From: Bidens hawaiensis | Lineage: Eukaryota; Streptophyta; Magnoliopsida; Asterales; Asteraceae | Reading direction: 5' to 3' | Length of the DNA: 64,000 nt | Assembly (NCBI GenBank): GCA_021521415.1 | Contig: JAIQDT010000230.1 | Coordinates: 1,974,501 to 2,038,500 of the forward strand | Part shown: piece by piece, positions 12,060 through 23,760 of the stretch | Position numbering within the stretch: position 1 is the stretch's first letter | How the letters are laid out: each line of letters opens with the position of its first letter | Program-made: the position numbers and the translations under genes | Notes under the pieces: model-generated | What the model was told of the DNA's origin: nothing | Seen by the model: only the letters and a program-made list of their open reading frames with translations | The model's database searches: none

Positions 12060-12421
12060 TGTGACAATCGTCAATTTCAGGTTAACTCCGTTAACTCCGT
12101 TAACTCAACTCCGTCAATTCAAACTTAAAGATCACTGAATCTATAACGTACACCTCATTACATTTAAACTAGGGTTTAAATGACGCTTGACAATTACTAC
12201 ATGTGTAGTCTTTCGGGAATTGCACCGAAACGCAAACAAGTTGACGCGAACGATTAGTGAATAAACGAAAAACGTCAAAACAATAATTATGTGATAATTA
12301 TGTGTTAGACTTATGTGTTACTTGTTTATATTACGTGTGATGCTAAACAAGAAACAAGAACTAGTTATTTAAGCTAGAAAAGTAACAATTGGAAGTTGAG
12401 GAACTAGAGTGTAACATGTTA

Positions 12422-12433
12422 TTATAAATAATA
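12422..12433 (+). promoter_or_regulatory. TATA box of the element 2 LTR
   Basis: TTATAAATAATA is followed by AAACCCTAATCC and CT-rich sequence like a plant transcript leader. It resembles the element 1 LTR TATA box (CTATAAATAATA). Confidence 0.6.
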
Positions 12434-13501
12434 ACATAAACCTAAAACCCTAATCCTCTCTTTCTCTCCCTCATAATCGACGGCCAGCCCCCCCCCCCCC
12501 CCTTGTCTCCTTGCGATCGGCCCTCATACACACACATACAATCAAGATTTTTCAAGTTTAATCGAAGATTAAGGTGCTAGAAAGGTATAAACAACTATCC
12601 TATGTATTTTACATGCTTAATTTTGAGTTTGAATGGGTTAATTATAAACCCTAAAATCTGGAAATTTCATATATTGTGTTCATATGATCTTTGTTTGATT
12701 TGAGGATGTATTGATGATGATTTGATAACTAAAATTGATATTGTTACATGTTAATTGTTGTGTCTTGATTTTGAGATCAAATAAAACCCTAAACATGTAT
12801 GTATGGTGTAATTGATGTGAATGGATAGTGATTATGGTGTCTAGAGTGTTATATGAACGGATTATAGTCTATAGATGGTTAAATTGTTGAGTTTTGTTGC
12901 AAACAGTTTCTGGACAGGTTGTGTTGTTGATGTTCAACTGACTGTAACGGGGTGTAAATGTGAAAATTGATTGAGATAATTGATACTACAGTAAACTAGG
13001 TTGAGTCTAGTTTCTAAAGAATGTAAATTTGCAATTTTTGGACGTGTAAAAGTTAACCTTTATGATTTTACAAAAACGTTGTGCAAAGCTGAGTTGTTAG
13101 ACCTGCTGTTAGGTTGTTTTGTAAATGTTATATCTCATGAACTACGAGACCAATTGGGTTGGTTCCACTTCTGAAAGTTGACTTGTTGAGTTAGGAACCT
13201 AACCCAAAAAGTCTTGCATTTATTGGATTTTTCGTTTAACGGGAATTTCAAATAACATTCTGTTGCGCGTAAATTTGACTGCTATGTGTTTGCTGTGGTA
13301 AATTGATCTTTGTGAGAAATATGTATGGAATAAAAATACAACAAAATATGTTATGGAAACCTAACACATACATGCTTTTGTGATGATTTTTGCTAAATTT
13401 ATTGTGATGCTATGATCGGTGGGATAGACTAGTTTTTCAAGTAGAATTTTGTCGTTAAGAAACTAGTTGCTGAATTTTGTGAAAGTTGTATGAAACATGA
13501 T

Positions 13502-13657
13502 AATTGCTAACTAATTGTCGTATTTTGACCAAAATACCCTTGCGGGGAATAATTGCTAATTGATTGTCATGATTTGACCAAGTTGCCCTTGCGGGGAATA
13601 ATTGCTAGTTAATTGTTATGTGTTGACCAAATTGCCTTTACGGGAATTAATTGCTAG
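13502..13657 (+). repeat. 49-bp tandem repeat in element 2 LTR, three units plus a partial
   Basis: Units start at 13502, 13551, 13600 and 13649, exactly 49 bp apart. Each begins AATTGCTA and contains a TTGACCAA block and a GCGGGGAATA-like end. Confidence 0.85.
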
Positions 13658-14317
13658 TGATGTACATTATGAATACACGACACGTAAATAATTGCTCACA
13701 CATGTAACGTATCACAAATACACTTGTTAAAGTCACACACGATTCACAAACGAAACACGAAACATGTTGTGTGCATAGGAATTATGTGCCGGGTCTAGAG
13801 ACTCGATATTAGTTCCGATACTTAGAAAACCTCCTTATTGTTTTAGAACGCTAGAGAGAGTTTTCTGTGACGCGCATCACTTGGTGATTCATTTTGGGAA
13901 TTCTTCGCAAACAGTGAGTTTCACTTACCCATTTAAACTGTTTTCAAACGCTTTTCACTTGGGGAGATAACATACTCCGAAAACGCATTTAAGATTTTGT
14001 TAATATAGATTATATATCACTTGTAAAGACTAAGTGGCAAACGTAATAACTAAAGTCCTTCATTCACATCGAACCGTTTAATATTGGATAATAGCGAGTC
14101 ATTGTTGAGTAGTACTACTGGGTTTGACAAACCCACCCAACGCTAAACTCGACTGGAGGTCGAGTGGGTGTAATCTTGGCTAAACACATACCATGGTCGG
14201 GATAGACCTGGTGGCAAGCCAAATGATAAACAGTCAGCTTCGGTGTCGAACACTTAGTAATACTTGTTTTATAGGCTAGCTACCTATAGATATATAATTG
14301 ACATAACACTATCTGGT

Positions 14318-14384
14318 AACGCATAACGCAAAACGCATAACGCAAAACGCTGAATGCAAAACGCTGAACGCAAACGCTAAACGC
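14318..14384 (+). repeat. AACGC short tandem array
   Basis: Degenerate repetition of AACGCAWAACGC and AACGCTGAA units near the LTR 3' end. Confidence 0.8.
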
Positions 14385-14726
14385 TTTATTTTATATAAAC
14401 TTGTGAACTCACCAACCCCATGTTGACACTTTTAGTATGTTATTCTCAGGTAGCCGAGGCGGGCGCGCGGTATAGGATCATGCATTGCTTGAAAACGCTT
14501 TTGTTATGCAAACTCTTTTAAAACTGTTATCCTTGGGTTTAAGTCGTCCTGCGAGACGCAACATTTTGGTTTATGTTTTTTTTACGCTTCTGCATTTAAA
14601 TACTCGTAAACGTTTTCATGGTTTTGAAACTTTGTTTTATGGTTTGATTATAACTAATGAATCCGATCCTGTTAGTTCACACCCTCTGACGGTAAAACTC
14701 CGTTAGTGGATTTTGAGAGTGTGACA

Positions 14727-15915
14727 AACCAAATACTCACTTAACGGACATTAAGGTTCTTCACAACAGAACTATATACTTGGTTAAGTCTTTTGATTTT
14801 ATTGAGTTATCTCAAAACATTTTGGAAAGTTAACTTTTAGTTTAGTTAATTATCTAGACCCAAATTAACAAATCCGAACACTCGATTAAAACCTTGTTTT
14901 GGTATTTATATAACCCAGGGTCTTGCATTAGTGCATTATAACCCACATAAATTACTTAACATAGGTTGAGTAATATTTAGGAATGAAATACCAAGACCCG
15001 GTTTCGAGTAAACTTACTTTTTAGAACATGTCCTTAATTTCCCAATTATTTATTTTTAAACCATAAGCTTCATTTATTTACTTTACTTGTCATATTTTAC
15101 TTTAAACCCTTCTAAGACTACCTACTAACTTAAGACCCGTTTAATCTAGGTCTTGCTCGTTAACCCGATCTCCGATTATTCACGAATCAATCTTTCAAGT
15201 TACTTAGTTAACGTGAATACATTTCATCCCCCGTTTTCACTTTTATATTTTGGGGGTAACATGCATACTTATTCAAAACAAGAATGATTTATTATACTCA
15301 TTTCTCAAACCACAAACTTTAGGGTGTATGATACTAGAATACTTGCTCTATTGTGTGTTATATGTCTCATATACTTTACGTGCACGAGTGTTTATTTTTA
15401 TGTTGTTGTTGAGCCTCATTAAGTATGATCATACGCTCCCCTAACTACTTAGCCTTGTGCTAGTAGAATAGGGCCTCATTATCCAAGTATGTCGGTTGTT
15501 GCCGATTAGAAAGGATCATCATTTACATATGTTTTATGTGCCACAATTGATGCTTTTATTTATAGTCTCATATACGTTTGTGGATTTCGCTCATATTATA
15601 TATACTCAAAACTATGAAATTGCTCACCAACATACGTGTTGACAAATATTATTTTATGCATTGTTACAGGTTTGATTATTATTTGAGTTGGAGTTCGAAG
15701 ACGTCATTCTAATTTGATACCGCTAGGTTATTAGAAAAATGAACGACATCTATTTCTTATATTTTGGTGTTTATTTGTATGAACAATATGTGTTGCTTTA
15801 ATGATTGAATGAAATTAATGAGTTGATTAAGTATTGTCACTTTAATAGTGTCTTGTGTTCTTGGACAATTCGTTATACCCCGGCATGTTTCGCCGCCTTT
15901 GGTCGGGGTGTGACA
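14727..15915 (+). repeat. Tail of an older LTR (host of element 2)
   Basis: No gene is visible. It ends GGGGTGTGACA at 15915 and carries CTCACCAAC...GTTGACA...CAGGT at 15623, about 290 bp before the end. This is the same arrangement as in the LTRs ending at 6822 and 14726. The sequence GCCGCCTTTGGTCGGGGTGT near its end nearly matches the end of the element 1 LTR. It is therefore the 3' part of a related LTR. Confidence 0.6.
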
Positions 15916-18900
15916 TCTCCATTGGGAAGTACTATGAGTCTATGACGAAGCTATATCCCCTACCAAAATGCAAGTCGTTGAAGATTTAAATCAACCTTTC
16001 CAAGTCATTAAAGTTAAATACGATGAAGAAAATGAAAATTATGGGAGGAGAGGGGAAAAAGAAGTAATGTTGTCTCATGTGAAATAGGCCTGTTCAAATA
16101 ACACTAGTTTCATCATAGTCGTTTGATATTAATTCGTATAATTATTTTGCTAGTAAAATAATAATGTAAACAAGATACGAATATATATAATAACGTCTCT
16201 GTCTTAAGTCTTAACAGTTGTACAAATAAAATAAAAAGAAAATGGCTTTGACATTTGAACGAATTTTCAAACGATTTTGTCAATTAGACATTGAAAGTTT
16301 GAAATAAATTAAAAAGTAAATTCTATATCTTATAGTCAATTGTATTGACATTTATTATATAATCGGCCAATAAACTTCTATACCATGGCCTTATAGGTGA
16401 CTTTAAATTTAATTATGAGAATTAAATATTTGGTAATAGTTGTAATAAGATATGTTATGACCTGTTTAAGATATAATTTTTTATTTTTTACTTTGTTCTT
16501 GAGATTATAATATTAATGAGTTAGTTTTTTTATATTTAAACTAAATGTTGCATTTGGAGAGATTAAATCCTGTTAACATTTTATTTTACATGTCTTTTTA
16601 CCACCACATTAAAATAAGAATGACTCATATAATAGAAAGTTTATTCATTATTTATTAAAGTTCAAATATTAAATAGCTCAAATTTGAAATAAAAGTTAAT
16701 TACATGTATTGGTTTACTTTTAAATCATAAACTCATGTAGTTATGATGACAAGTGTTATAACCTTTTAAGTGAGACAGTTTTACCAATACGAAAGATGCT
16801 GAAAAGAATTACTTTTATATCAAATAAACATTTTCATATGAAAAGATTGTCTTAATTTTATCATATATCTAGCTTATAAACTATTACATCACTTAAAAAC
16901 TTAAAGTATATGAAATGGTGAAACAACGTTCATCCAATGGCGTGTCATGTTAATGTAAGTCACGCTCCACTTGCTCAGCATTCACCGTTCATCCAATGGC
17001 GTGTCATGTTAATGTAAGTCACGCTCCACTTGCTCAGCATTCGTAAGTTTGCTCCTTGATCCATCACCACAAATGTAAAGCCGAAAATTATCAGTTAAAA
17101 ACATACGCACATAATGCGTCGGCTTGACTTTTGATGGCTTGAGTCCCGTTATGGTGCTCCATAAAACTAGGCAAAATTTTTATTTTTTTGTCAGACCATA
17201 CGTAACGGTTAATACTCCTTGGCATTTCCGTCACATCATCATCTTAGTTTTAGCAAAAAAATAAATAAGAGTGTAATAGTTAACGTCCCTTTAATAATTG
17301 ACATGTTGACGCCAATGTAAAAACACTGATTTCCCTTCACGCCCCTGTATTGCATGTGACTATATCCACCTCAATAATGCCCAATTACGAATAATACACT
17401 ATTTTTTTTTGTTTAACATCACGTCATAATGTGATAATTAACTAGTGGTACACGTTCAAATGTCCTTTGAATCGTTCAAATGCCCAAAGGAGTTTGCCAA
17501 AGAACTTGGGGAAATATACTCCATTAAATTTGTTCACATTGACTATGTTTTTGATGTATTGATATATGCTTATAAATTTGACATTTCTCATAATAAAATA
17601 CCATATAGATTTTATTGTTAATAAGTATGTCAAAATGTAACAAATTTATCTCAAAGATTATAATATATAGAGGTGTGATATTGTACAAAGAATATTTAAT
17701 ATACAAAAGTCTTATGTTTTATAATTAAGCATAAAGTAAAATTATTGTGTTAACATATATAAGTAATTTTGTATAAAAGTTAAATAATTGTGCAACATAA
17801 GTAAACTAATTACACACAATAATTACATAACATGTAGAAATAATCATGAAATAAAAATTACACAACTTATATTTAATCTTCTGTACGTTTTGTACGTTAA
17901 TGGTCCTTTTTATACAACATTTTTTTTATATATATCATTTGTTATTGTTGACTATATTTAAAATATATGTAATATATTTCAAATGTGAAATCAAATATTT
18001 AAAAACAAAATTATTAAATATTTAATGTGTAAGAAAAGTAAGACTAAAATAAAAGGGAACATTGGACTTTTTATTTTGAAAGGTCTAAATTCATTAAATA
18101 ATCGAGAAAAACACTATCTTTGAGATGATGCATTACATCTAAGGGTGTAAATAGCCGACCCCATGCTCTACTTATTTAATTTATGAAAACTCGAATTTAA
18201 ATTCAACTCGTTTAACTTTGTTTGAAACTCAGCCTCACAAGCATTTTTCTATTTTATTTTGAGAGAATTCCTGTTTGCGTTCATGTACTTTCTGGACTAG
18301 CTCACTTTAAGCCCTCAAACGTAAAATGGGCCGATTAAGTCATTGTGTTTTCATGGCTCGCCAGTTTGTGTTCATTTGTTATCACTACCGTTGATAAATT
18401 AAGTAATATGACTATTATGCCCTTTTTTAAACTTCCATTGGGTTTTATAACTTCATAAAACGTGAAGTGAACGCAAGACTAAGACTATGAACTTTCATCC
18501 ATAGCTTTGTATCATGAAGCAAGTCATCCCAACACCGACTTTACCGCCCCGCACCCCTAATTGAGAAAGATGACAACATTCACCTTAGTTTTCAATCTTT
18601 CATGAAATAAATTTTCCACAATGAGGTTTGAAAAGTAATCAAATTCATTTTTAGCACCGACCAAGGTATATAAAGGGAATACTTCTTTTTTATTACACAC
18701 CTTCACCTACACACCATAAATAAAACTTAGATAAATTTACAAACAACTTTCAGATAAATTTAAAAAAGTTTAATGGTATATTATTAAATTTGTAATTGTG
18801 AACTTAGTTGGCCGTTTAAAAAAAATAGATCAAATTTAATATTAAATTTCTTTTTAATAACCAAACAAGCTTTTCATTAATAGCAACAAAACTGTCAAAT

Positions 18901-19679
18901 CAACATCTAGTTAAATCAGATTACAAAATCAAAAGACCTCCACTTCTCCCAAGTAATATTCGACTTCTTCCACTGGCCTATTGCTAATCCACATAAAACT
19001 TAACGCTTTAATCTGACGCATTACCAAACTATGCTCTGTCGGTTTCCTCTCGAACACCAAACCAGCGCTTTAATCTCGTCCATTACCAAACTAAGCCAAA
19101 AATAACCAAACAATTAGAAACAAAACTAGGCTTTTTAGTAAGAAAATTAATAAGAAATATGTTGGTGTTGTCATCAAGATAACCGGTGAAGTACACAACC
19201 GCACATGCCGGTCCAAGAAAGGCCATAAATTGTATTGAATTGCTGACATGAATAAGACAAGACAGGTGGCAGTTGGTCCCCTACCGGTTAACCTTGGCAT
19301 GCATTGACACGTCACACATCATAGATTGTAACGAAAATTATTTTTTATGTGGTGGGTTAAACGGTTCACAAGATTGTCACAATTGAAAATGAATATTAAT
19401 TAAAAGTTAATTAAAGTAATTAAAAAAATGTATAATTAAACATTGCAATGTTGCATCATTGAAAGGTAATAAGTTTGATTAAAATTAATAAACTATTATA
19501 ACTTGGCTATCATTTGTTATTGTTGTGGACGATTTTCCAAATGACTAAATATGAAAATGTGAAATTGATGTTTAATATGTGGTTTATTTGTCAACCATTT
19601 GACGAAGTTTTTCCAAATAGCTAATATAAAGCTAGTTTTATTAATGAGATAAAACATTGAAAAGTTGGAAAAAAGTTTC
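15916..19679. other. AT-rich intergenic DNA, no gene seen
   Basis: Immediately after the LTR, 15920-16090 reads like decayed coding sequence in two frames (see findings). The rest is AT-rich with short, unconserved ORFs only. It includes a 59-bp tandem duplication at 16927-17044. Confidence 0.6.
16927..17044 (+). repeat. 59-bp perfect or near-perfect tandem duplication
   Basis: Copy 1 is 16927-16985 and copy 2 is 16986-17044. Both begin CGTTCATCCAATGGCGTGTC and end in GCTCAGCATTC followed by two or more bases. Near identity implies a recent event. Confidence 0.92.
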
Positions 19680-19687
19680 ACTTGATA

Positions 19688-20392
19688 TAGGCTGTCACTT
19701 TTATCCGAAACCCAACCAGAAAAAACCCGAAACCGAACTAACCTGACCCAAACTAACCCGAATCCGAAAAAAGACTAACCCGAACCCGAACCGAAGTAAT
19801 TTGGGTTGGTTCTCGGGTTTAATTTATATGTTTTGGGTCAACCCGAAAAACCCTAATAAATTTTTAGTTTTGAAATTATATATATTTTTAGGTATATAAG
19901 ACTTAGTCTTAGCCTAAAGTTATCATAATCTAGTCCTAATTGACTATTGTCATTCCAACTATTATGGATCGATTGTTAACTGTTAATTTATGTTTTCCGT
20001 TTATTACTAATAACAAGCGTAATTGAACAACCAAATCACTCCCGATTAAAAACGATTATGGTTCGAGTTAGTTTTACTCTTCTTTTAAATTGTTTTATCA
20101 TGTTATGTTGTTTTATTATTTGATTATTTGCGTTACGAACAAATAATAATATGTTGTTTTAATTTTCGAATTGTAGTTTTTAATTTTTTTGTGTTCTTTT
20201 GTCTTATTTTCTAGGATACTCGAAACCCGATTAACCCAACCCGAAAAAACCCGAGCCCGAATTACCCGAACCTAAAAAACCCTTGACAGATACGGGTTGG
20301 GTTTCGGGTCAAGATTTAAAACTTTGAAACCCAAAGAACGTACCCACCCGGAAAACCCGAAACCCGATAAACGAACCCGAAGAACACCCCTA
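19688..20392 (+). mobile_element. Non-autonomous hAT-like element, 705 bp
   Basis: Flanked by a perfect 8-bp duplication ACTTGATA (19680-19687 and 20393-20400). The termini are TAGGCTGTC on the left and CACCCCTA on the right (reverse complement TAGGGGTG), matching hAT-type ends. The interior has many AACCCGA variants in both orientations at its two ends and no coding capacity. Confidence 0.8.
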
Positions 20393-20400
20393 ACTTGATA

Positions 20401-21844
20401 TATAAAATATTAAATTGTGAGATATTACTCATACTTGCAAATGAATATTAATAAATGTACACGAAGTTATACATATAAAAATATGAGTTGTGTTAAGTTT
20501 CACCCATATAATCTTTTAACTCATCAAATACAAATCTTTTAATTCGCCAATCTAACAATATTAACACATTACTTTTAGGTACTGATGCAATTATAAAAAG
20601 AATTAGAACCTTTTTTGAAATCCTAAAACATGTCAACTAGTAAATATTTACCACCATGGGCGCTTTCTGGTGACATAATAGCACCTATAGGTGGGCATGA
20701 AGGTTGCTTCATTGTTATTCTAATACATAGACTTTGAAAAATATAGATGCTTAAAAATAAAGAAGCAGTGATCATATACCAACGTATTGCCATTTGCATT
20801 TACAATGTGTTTGGGATGTGTGAGCATATTCAACCAACAGTTATGGTTAAGGTAATTTTTGAGTAACCAACAAATTAGTTATAGACTTATAGTAATCGTT
20901 AAGGGGTCACATAACAGAACATTAGCCTATATGAAACGAAACGGTTGTTGAGTTTGTGTTTTAATTGGATTAATGGTTACAATTAAGTTCATTTACTTGA
21001 TGTATAGCGTTAAGGTTTGTATTTCAGTCAGGGTATTAAGATTCTGTTGATAGTTACAATTGAGGTTCATTGACTTAATGTATTGCGTTAGGGTTTGTAT
21101 TTTAGTTGAGTGTTAGGGTTATATGAAGAATGAAGGAGATTAATGGACCAATGAGCAAGTTTCATCTCAGATTTAATAAGTGTATCGTGATTTACAGGGG
21201 TGCATAAAGATTTATAGACTAAAAATATTTAAAAAAATTAAAAAGAATGATTGGTTGAGTGATGTTTGCCCCCCTCTCCACACTTAGACTTCCCATCCCT
21301 AAATCCGTATCCGAAAGCTCTATCCGAATGGTTGACAAAAGTGTAGTCAACCAACCCAAGTCTACCTGATCCCAAGCCGAATGATGCCTCGAACATGCTT
21401 ATTAAGAATTTCACCACTTAGTAAAATATAACTTGTTTTAATTTGCAATTTATTCACATATTTTTATTGGTTTTAACTTTGTATTCCTAGTTTAAATATA
21501 TAAAAATAGTTATTTTATCTTCAAATAAACGGTTCCTGTCGAGCCAATCCGTACACTACGGTCTACGGATCAAAAGTACCGGTATGTGAAAAAAAAATAA
21601 AATTTTCAAATCATTGATCACTTGTGGGAGCCACCTAGCATGCAATGGACACGTCACCGGCGGACATTTTATGGTAATTTACTAATGTTGTGGGCCATAT
21701 AGTTGATTAGTTGATAATGTTGTGGGTCGTATAGTAATTTACTTTTTTATATAATTTGGCCTTCAGGAAAAAAAAATATATTGTTGATAACAACATTTGA
21801 AGCACAAGACATGTTTTTATAATTAAAATAACAAACTACTTTCA
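20401..21844. other. Intergenic DNA, nothing recognised
   Basis: AT-rich, with only short unconserved ORFs. A loosely repeated phrase around 20980-21120 (GGTTACAATTAAGTTCATT-like, two copies) suggests a degenerate local duplication. Confidence 0.5.
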
Positions 21845-21852
21845 GTTATAGG

Positions 21853-22181
21853 TAGTAGGGCACAAAATATTAAGCTCTGGATTTGATCTGGAATCAGTTA
21901 TTATCTTGTACCTATTCGTGGGTACGTCATAATATTGGATTACTCTTCAGACCTGTGTCAGGAACCTGACCCGGACCCGTTGAAACCGGTTTCACATTTA
22001 CACTGTCAAAACCCGACTCAACCCTACCTGAAACCCAATAAAGACTCAGAAAACCCGGTCACAACCTGATCAAATACTCGATTATACCCATAACTGGTTT
22101 CTATCCAACCCGTTTTTAACTTTTCTTGACCATACCCCATCTGGTTATGGTTCTTAAAAATATCCAGGTTGTGCACCTCTA
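21853..22181 (+). mobile_element. Non-autonomous hAT-like element, 329 bp
   Basis: Perfect 8-bp duplication GTTATAGG (21845-21852 and 22182-22189). The termini TAGTAGGGCACAA and, on the reverse complement, TAGAGGTGCACAA form an imperfect inverted repeat. The interior is rich in ACCCGA/ACCTGA words, as in the element at 19688. Confidence 0.8.
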
Positions 22182-22189
22182 GTTATAGG

Positions 22190-23302
22190 TTTATCTTCAA
22201 ATAAAAGTTTAATTTATTCAAATATAAATAGATTTGTTTAATCTTAGATACTAATCTAATTGACTTGCGTGTTCCTCCTCCCCACTCTCTTATTAATAAG
22301 TTATTATTATTGTTATTTATTTATTTATTATTAATAAGTTTTAATTATTATTGTTATTACTTATTTATTTATTTTCTTTATTTTGTAGATACTTTTAAAT
22401 ACCAGTTTTATTTTGTATAAATGTATGCTACATAAACTAACTCATTTTATAATAATCTTACAAAGAAATAAAATGACAGATCTTGTGATTCTAAAAACAA
22501 AAGAATTGTTGGATTATCGGTTACCAATATAATATCAGTGATATATGTATATGTATATGTTTAAATGATTTATAAATTAGTGATTTATCTAAACCTAATT
22601 ATACCTTAAATTGCAAATCCAAATACTAGGTTGTCATTTCTTCTTCACATACATTAAGAAGACGAATAGTACGTGTATTCATTTTGCGTATGTGTGAATA
22701 TTGTCAATTGAAAGTATGTTTCTTGAAAACGACACTAGAGTAAAAAGTTGATAGCGAGCGCTCCTTCACATACCACATGATTTTTAGATGGCCGGGCTTA
22801 AAGCATAACATGTAAGCGAAAATTGATACGCAATCACGAAACTGCGTACCTCATGACTAGAAGTGTAAAATTGTGCAAGAGTACTATGACATAATATTGT
22901 AACATAAATAAAAAATAAAGAGTCCTTTAAAAAAACAATTAAACCTACTAATTAATAAGTAATCATGGATTTTATTTCACACATTTTAAGCTTAAAAAGT
23001 ATAATAATTATACTGATTTTATTCATCATGAGAAATACCCATCAAATATAGTTTACATGGTTGTGGTTAATCACACCATGACATGTTGTCGCATTATCTT
23101 GTAATTTTTTCAATAATATATGCAACCTCTTTATCAATGACCACCCTTTAGCTACCAAAGGTTTCGTAACCCAGCCCCACCAGAAAACTTCTTGTGCTTT
23201 CGTTTTTTAATAAAGATATATAATTAGGTGTGCATTAAAACCGAACTGACACAAAAATCAACAGTTTGAATTTATATTTTTGTAAAAACATAAACTGGGC
23301 CA

Positions 23303-23346
<44 letters not shown>

Positions 23347-23373
23347 AGGTAGTGTTAAGAATTAAACATTTAA
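22190..23373. other. Intergenic DNA with a TA microsatellite
   Basis: AT-rich, no gene visible. Around 22290-22370 a TTATTATT-type stretch repeats, and a (TA)n run occupies about 23305-23343. Confidence 0.55.
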
Positions 23374-23381
23374 CAAATAAG

Positions 23382-23752
23382 TAGATGTGCACAGAAAACT
23401 CGTACTTGGAACCAGACTTGAAAAAATACCCAGAATCAGTTTTTTTTACACCCGGGTATTCTATATCCGAAACCAGAACCGAACCTACCCGTAGGGTATG
23501 GATAAAGTATGCATTTTGAGCTCAATACCTGTACCCGATTTATGCCTGTAAATACTCAGAAATTGTCATACCCTATACCCATACCCGGTCGTATCCGGAC
23601 ACATACGCGGTTATACCCGAACCCGATCATACCCTACCTGGGACATAGGGTTGAGTTTTTCTCCTCAATACCCTACCTGATTTCTCTCAATACCTGATCA
23701 TACCCTAACCCGGTTTCCGAAACCGGGTATTAGAAAAAAACCCAATTTTCTA
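23382..23752 (+). mobile_element. Non-autonomous hAT-like element, 371 bp
   Basis: Perfect 8-bp duplication CAAATAAG (23374-23381 and 23753-23760). The termini TAGATGTGCAC and, reverse complemented, TAGAAAATTGGG share TAGA. The interior is packed with ATACCCG and ACCCTA words on one strand. Confidence 0.75.
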
Positions 23753-23760
23753 CAAATAAG

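Larger units (their letters stand above)
6823..14726 (+). mobile_element. Ty3/gypsy LTR retrotransposon, element 2 (decayed; 5' LTR outside window)
   Basis: Interrupted by element 1, so only the part from the leader to the 3' LTR is visible. It contains an acidic upstream ORF, a gag-pol with three disabling changes, a duplicated polypurine-tract region, and an LTR most simply placed at 12060-14726. It appears to be inserted into an older LTR whose tail continues to 15915. The nesting order is thus older LTR, then element 2, then element 1. The right boundary rests on TGTGACA at 14720-14726 and on the CTCACCAAC motif lying about 318 bp before it. Confidence 0.75.
12060..14726 (+). repeat. 3' LTR of element 2 (about 2.67 kb)
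   Basis: Begins TGTGACAATC and ends GAGTGTGACA. It contains a TATA box at 12422, a CT-rich leader with a C homopolymer near 12487, a 49-bp tandem repeat (13502-13657), an AACGC array (14318-14384), and the CTCACCAAC...GTTGACA...CAGGT block (14408). If the upstream purine tract were the true boundary, the LTR would start at 11970 instead. The bases after 14726 (AACCA) would be the target-site duplication; its partner is outside the window. Confidence 0.65.

Noticed and set aside
11970..15915. A single 3.9-kb LTR for element 2
   Set aside because: A second LTR-like end (TGTGACA at 14726, with the conserved block about 318 bp before it) lies inside, so two stacked LTRs explain the region better.
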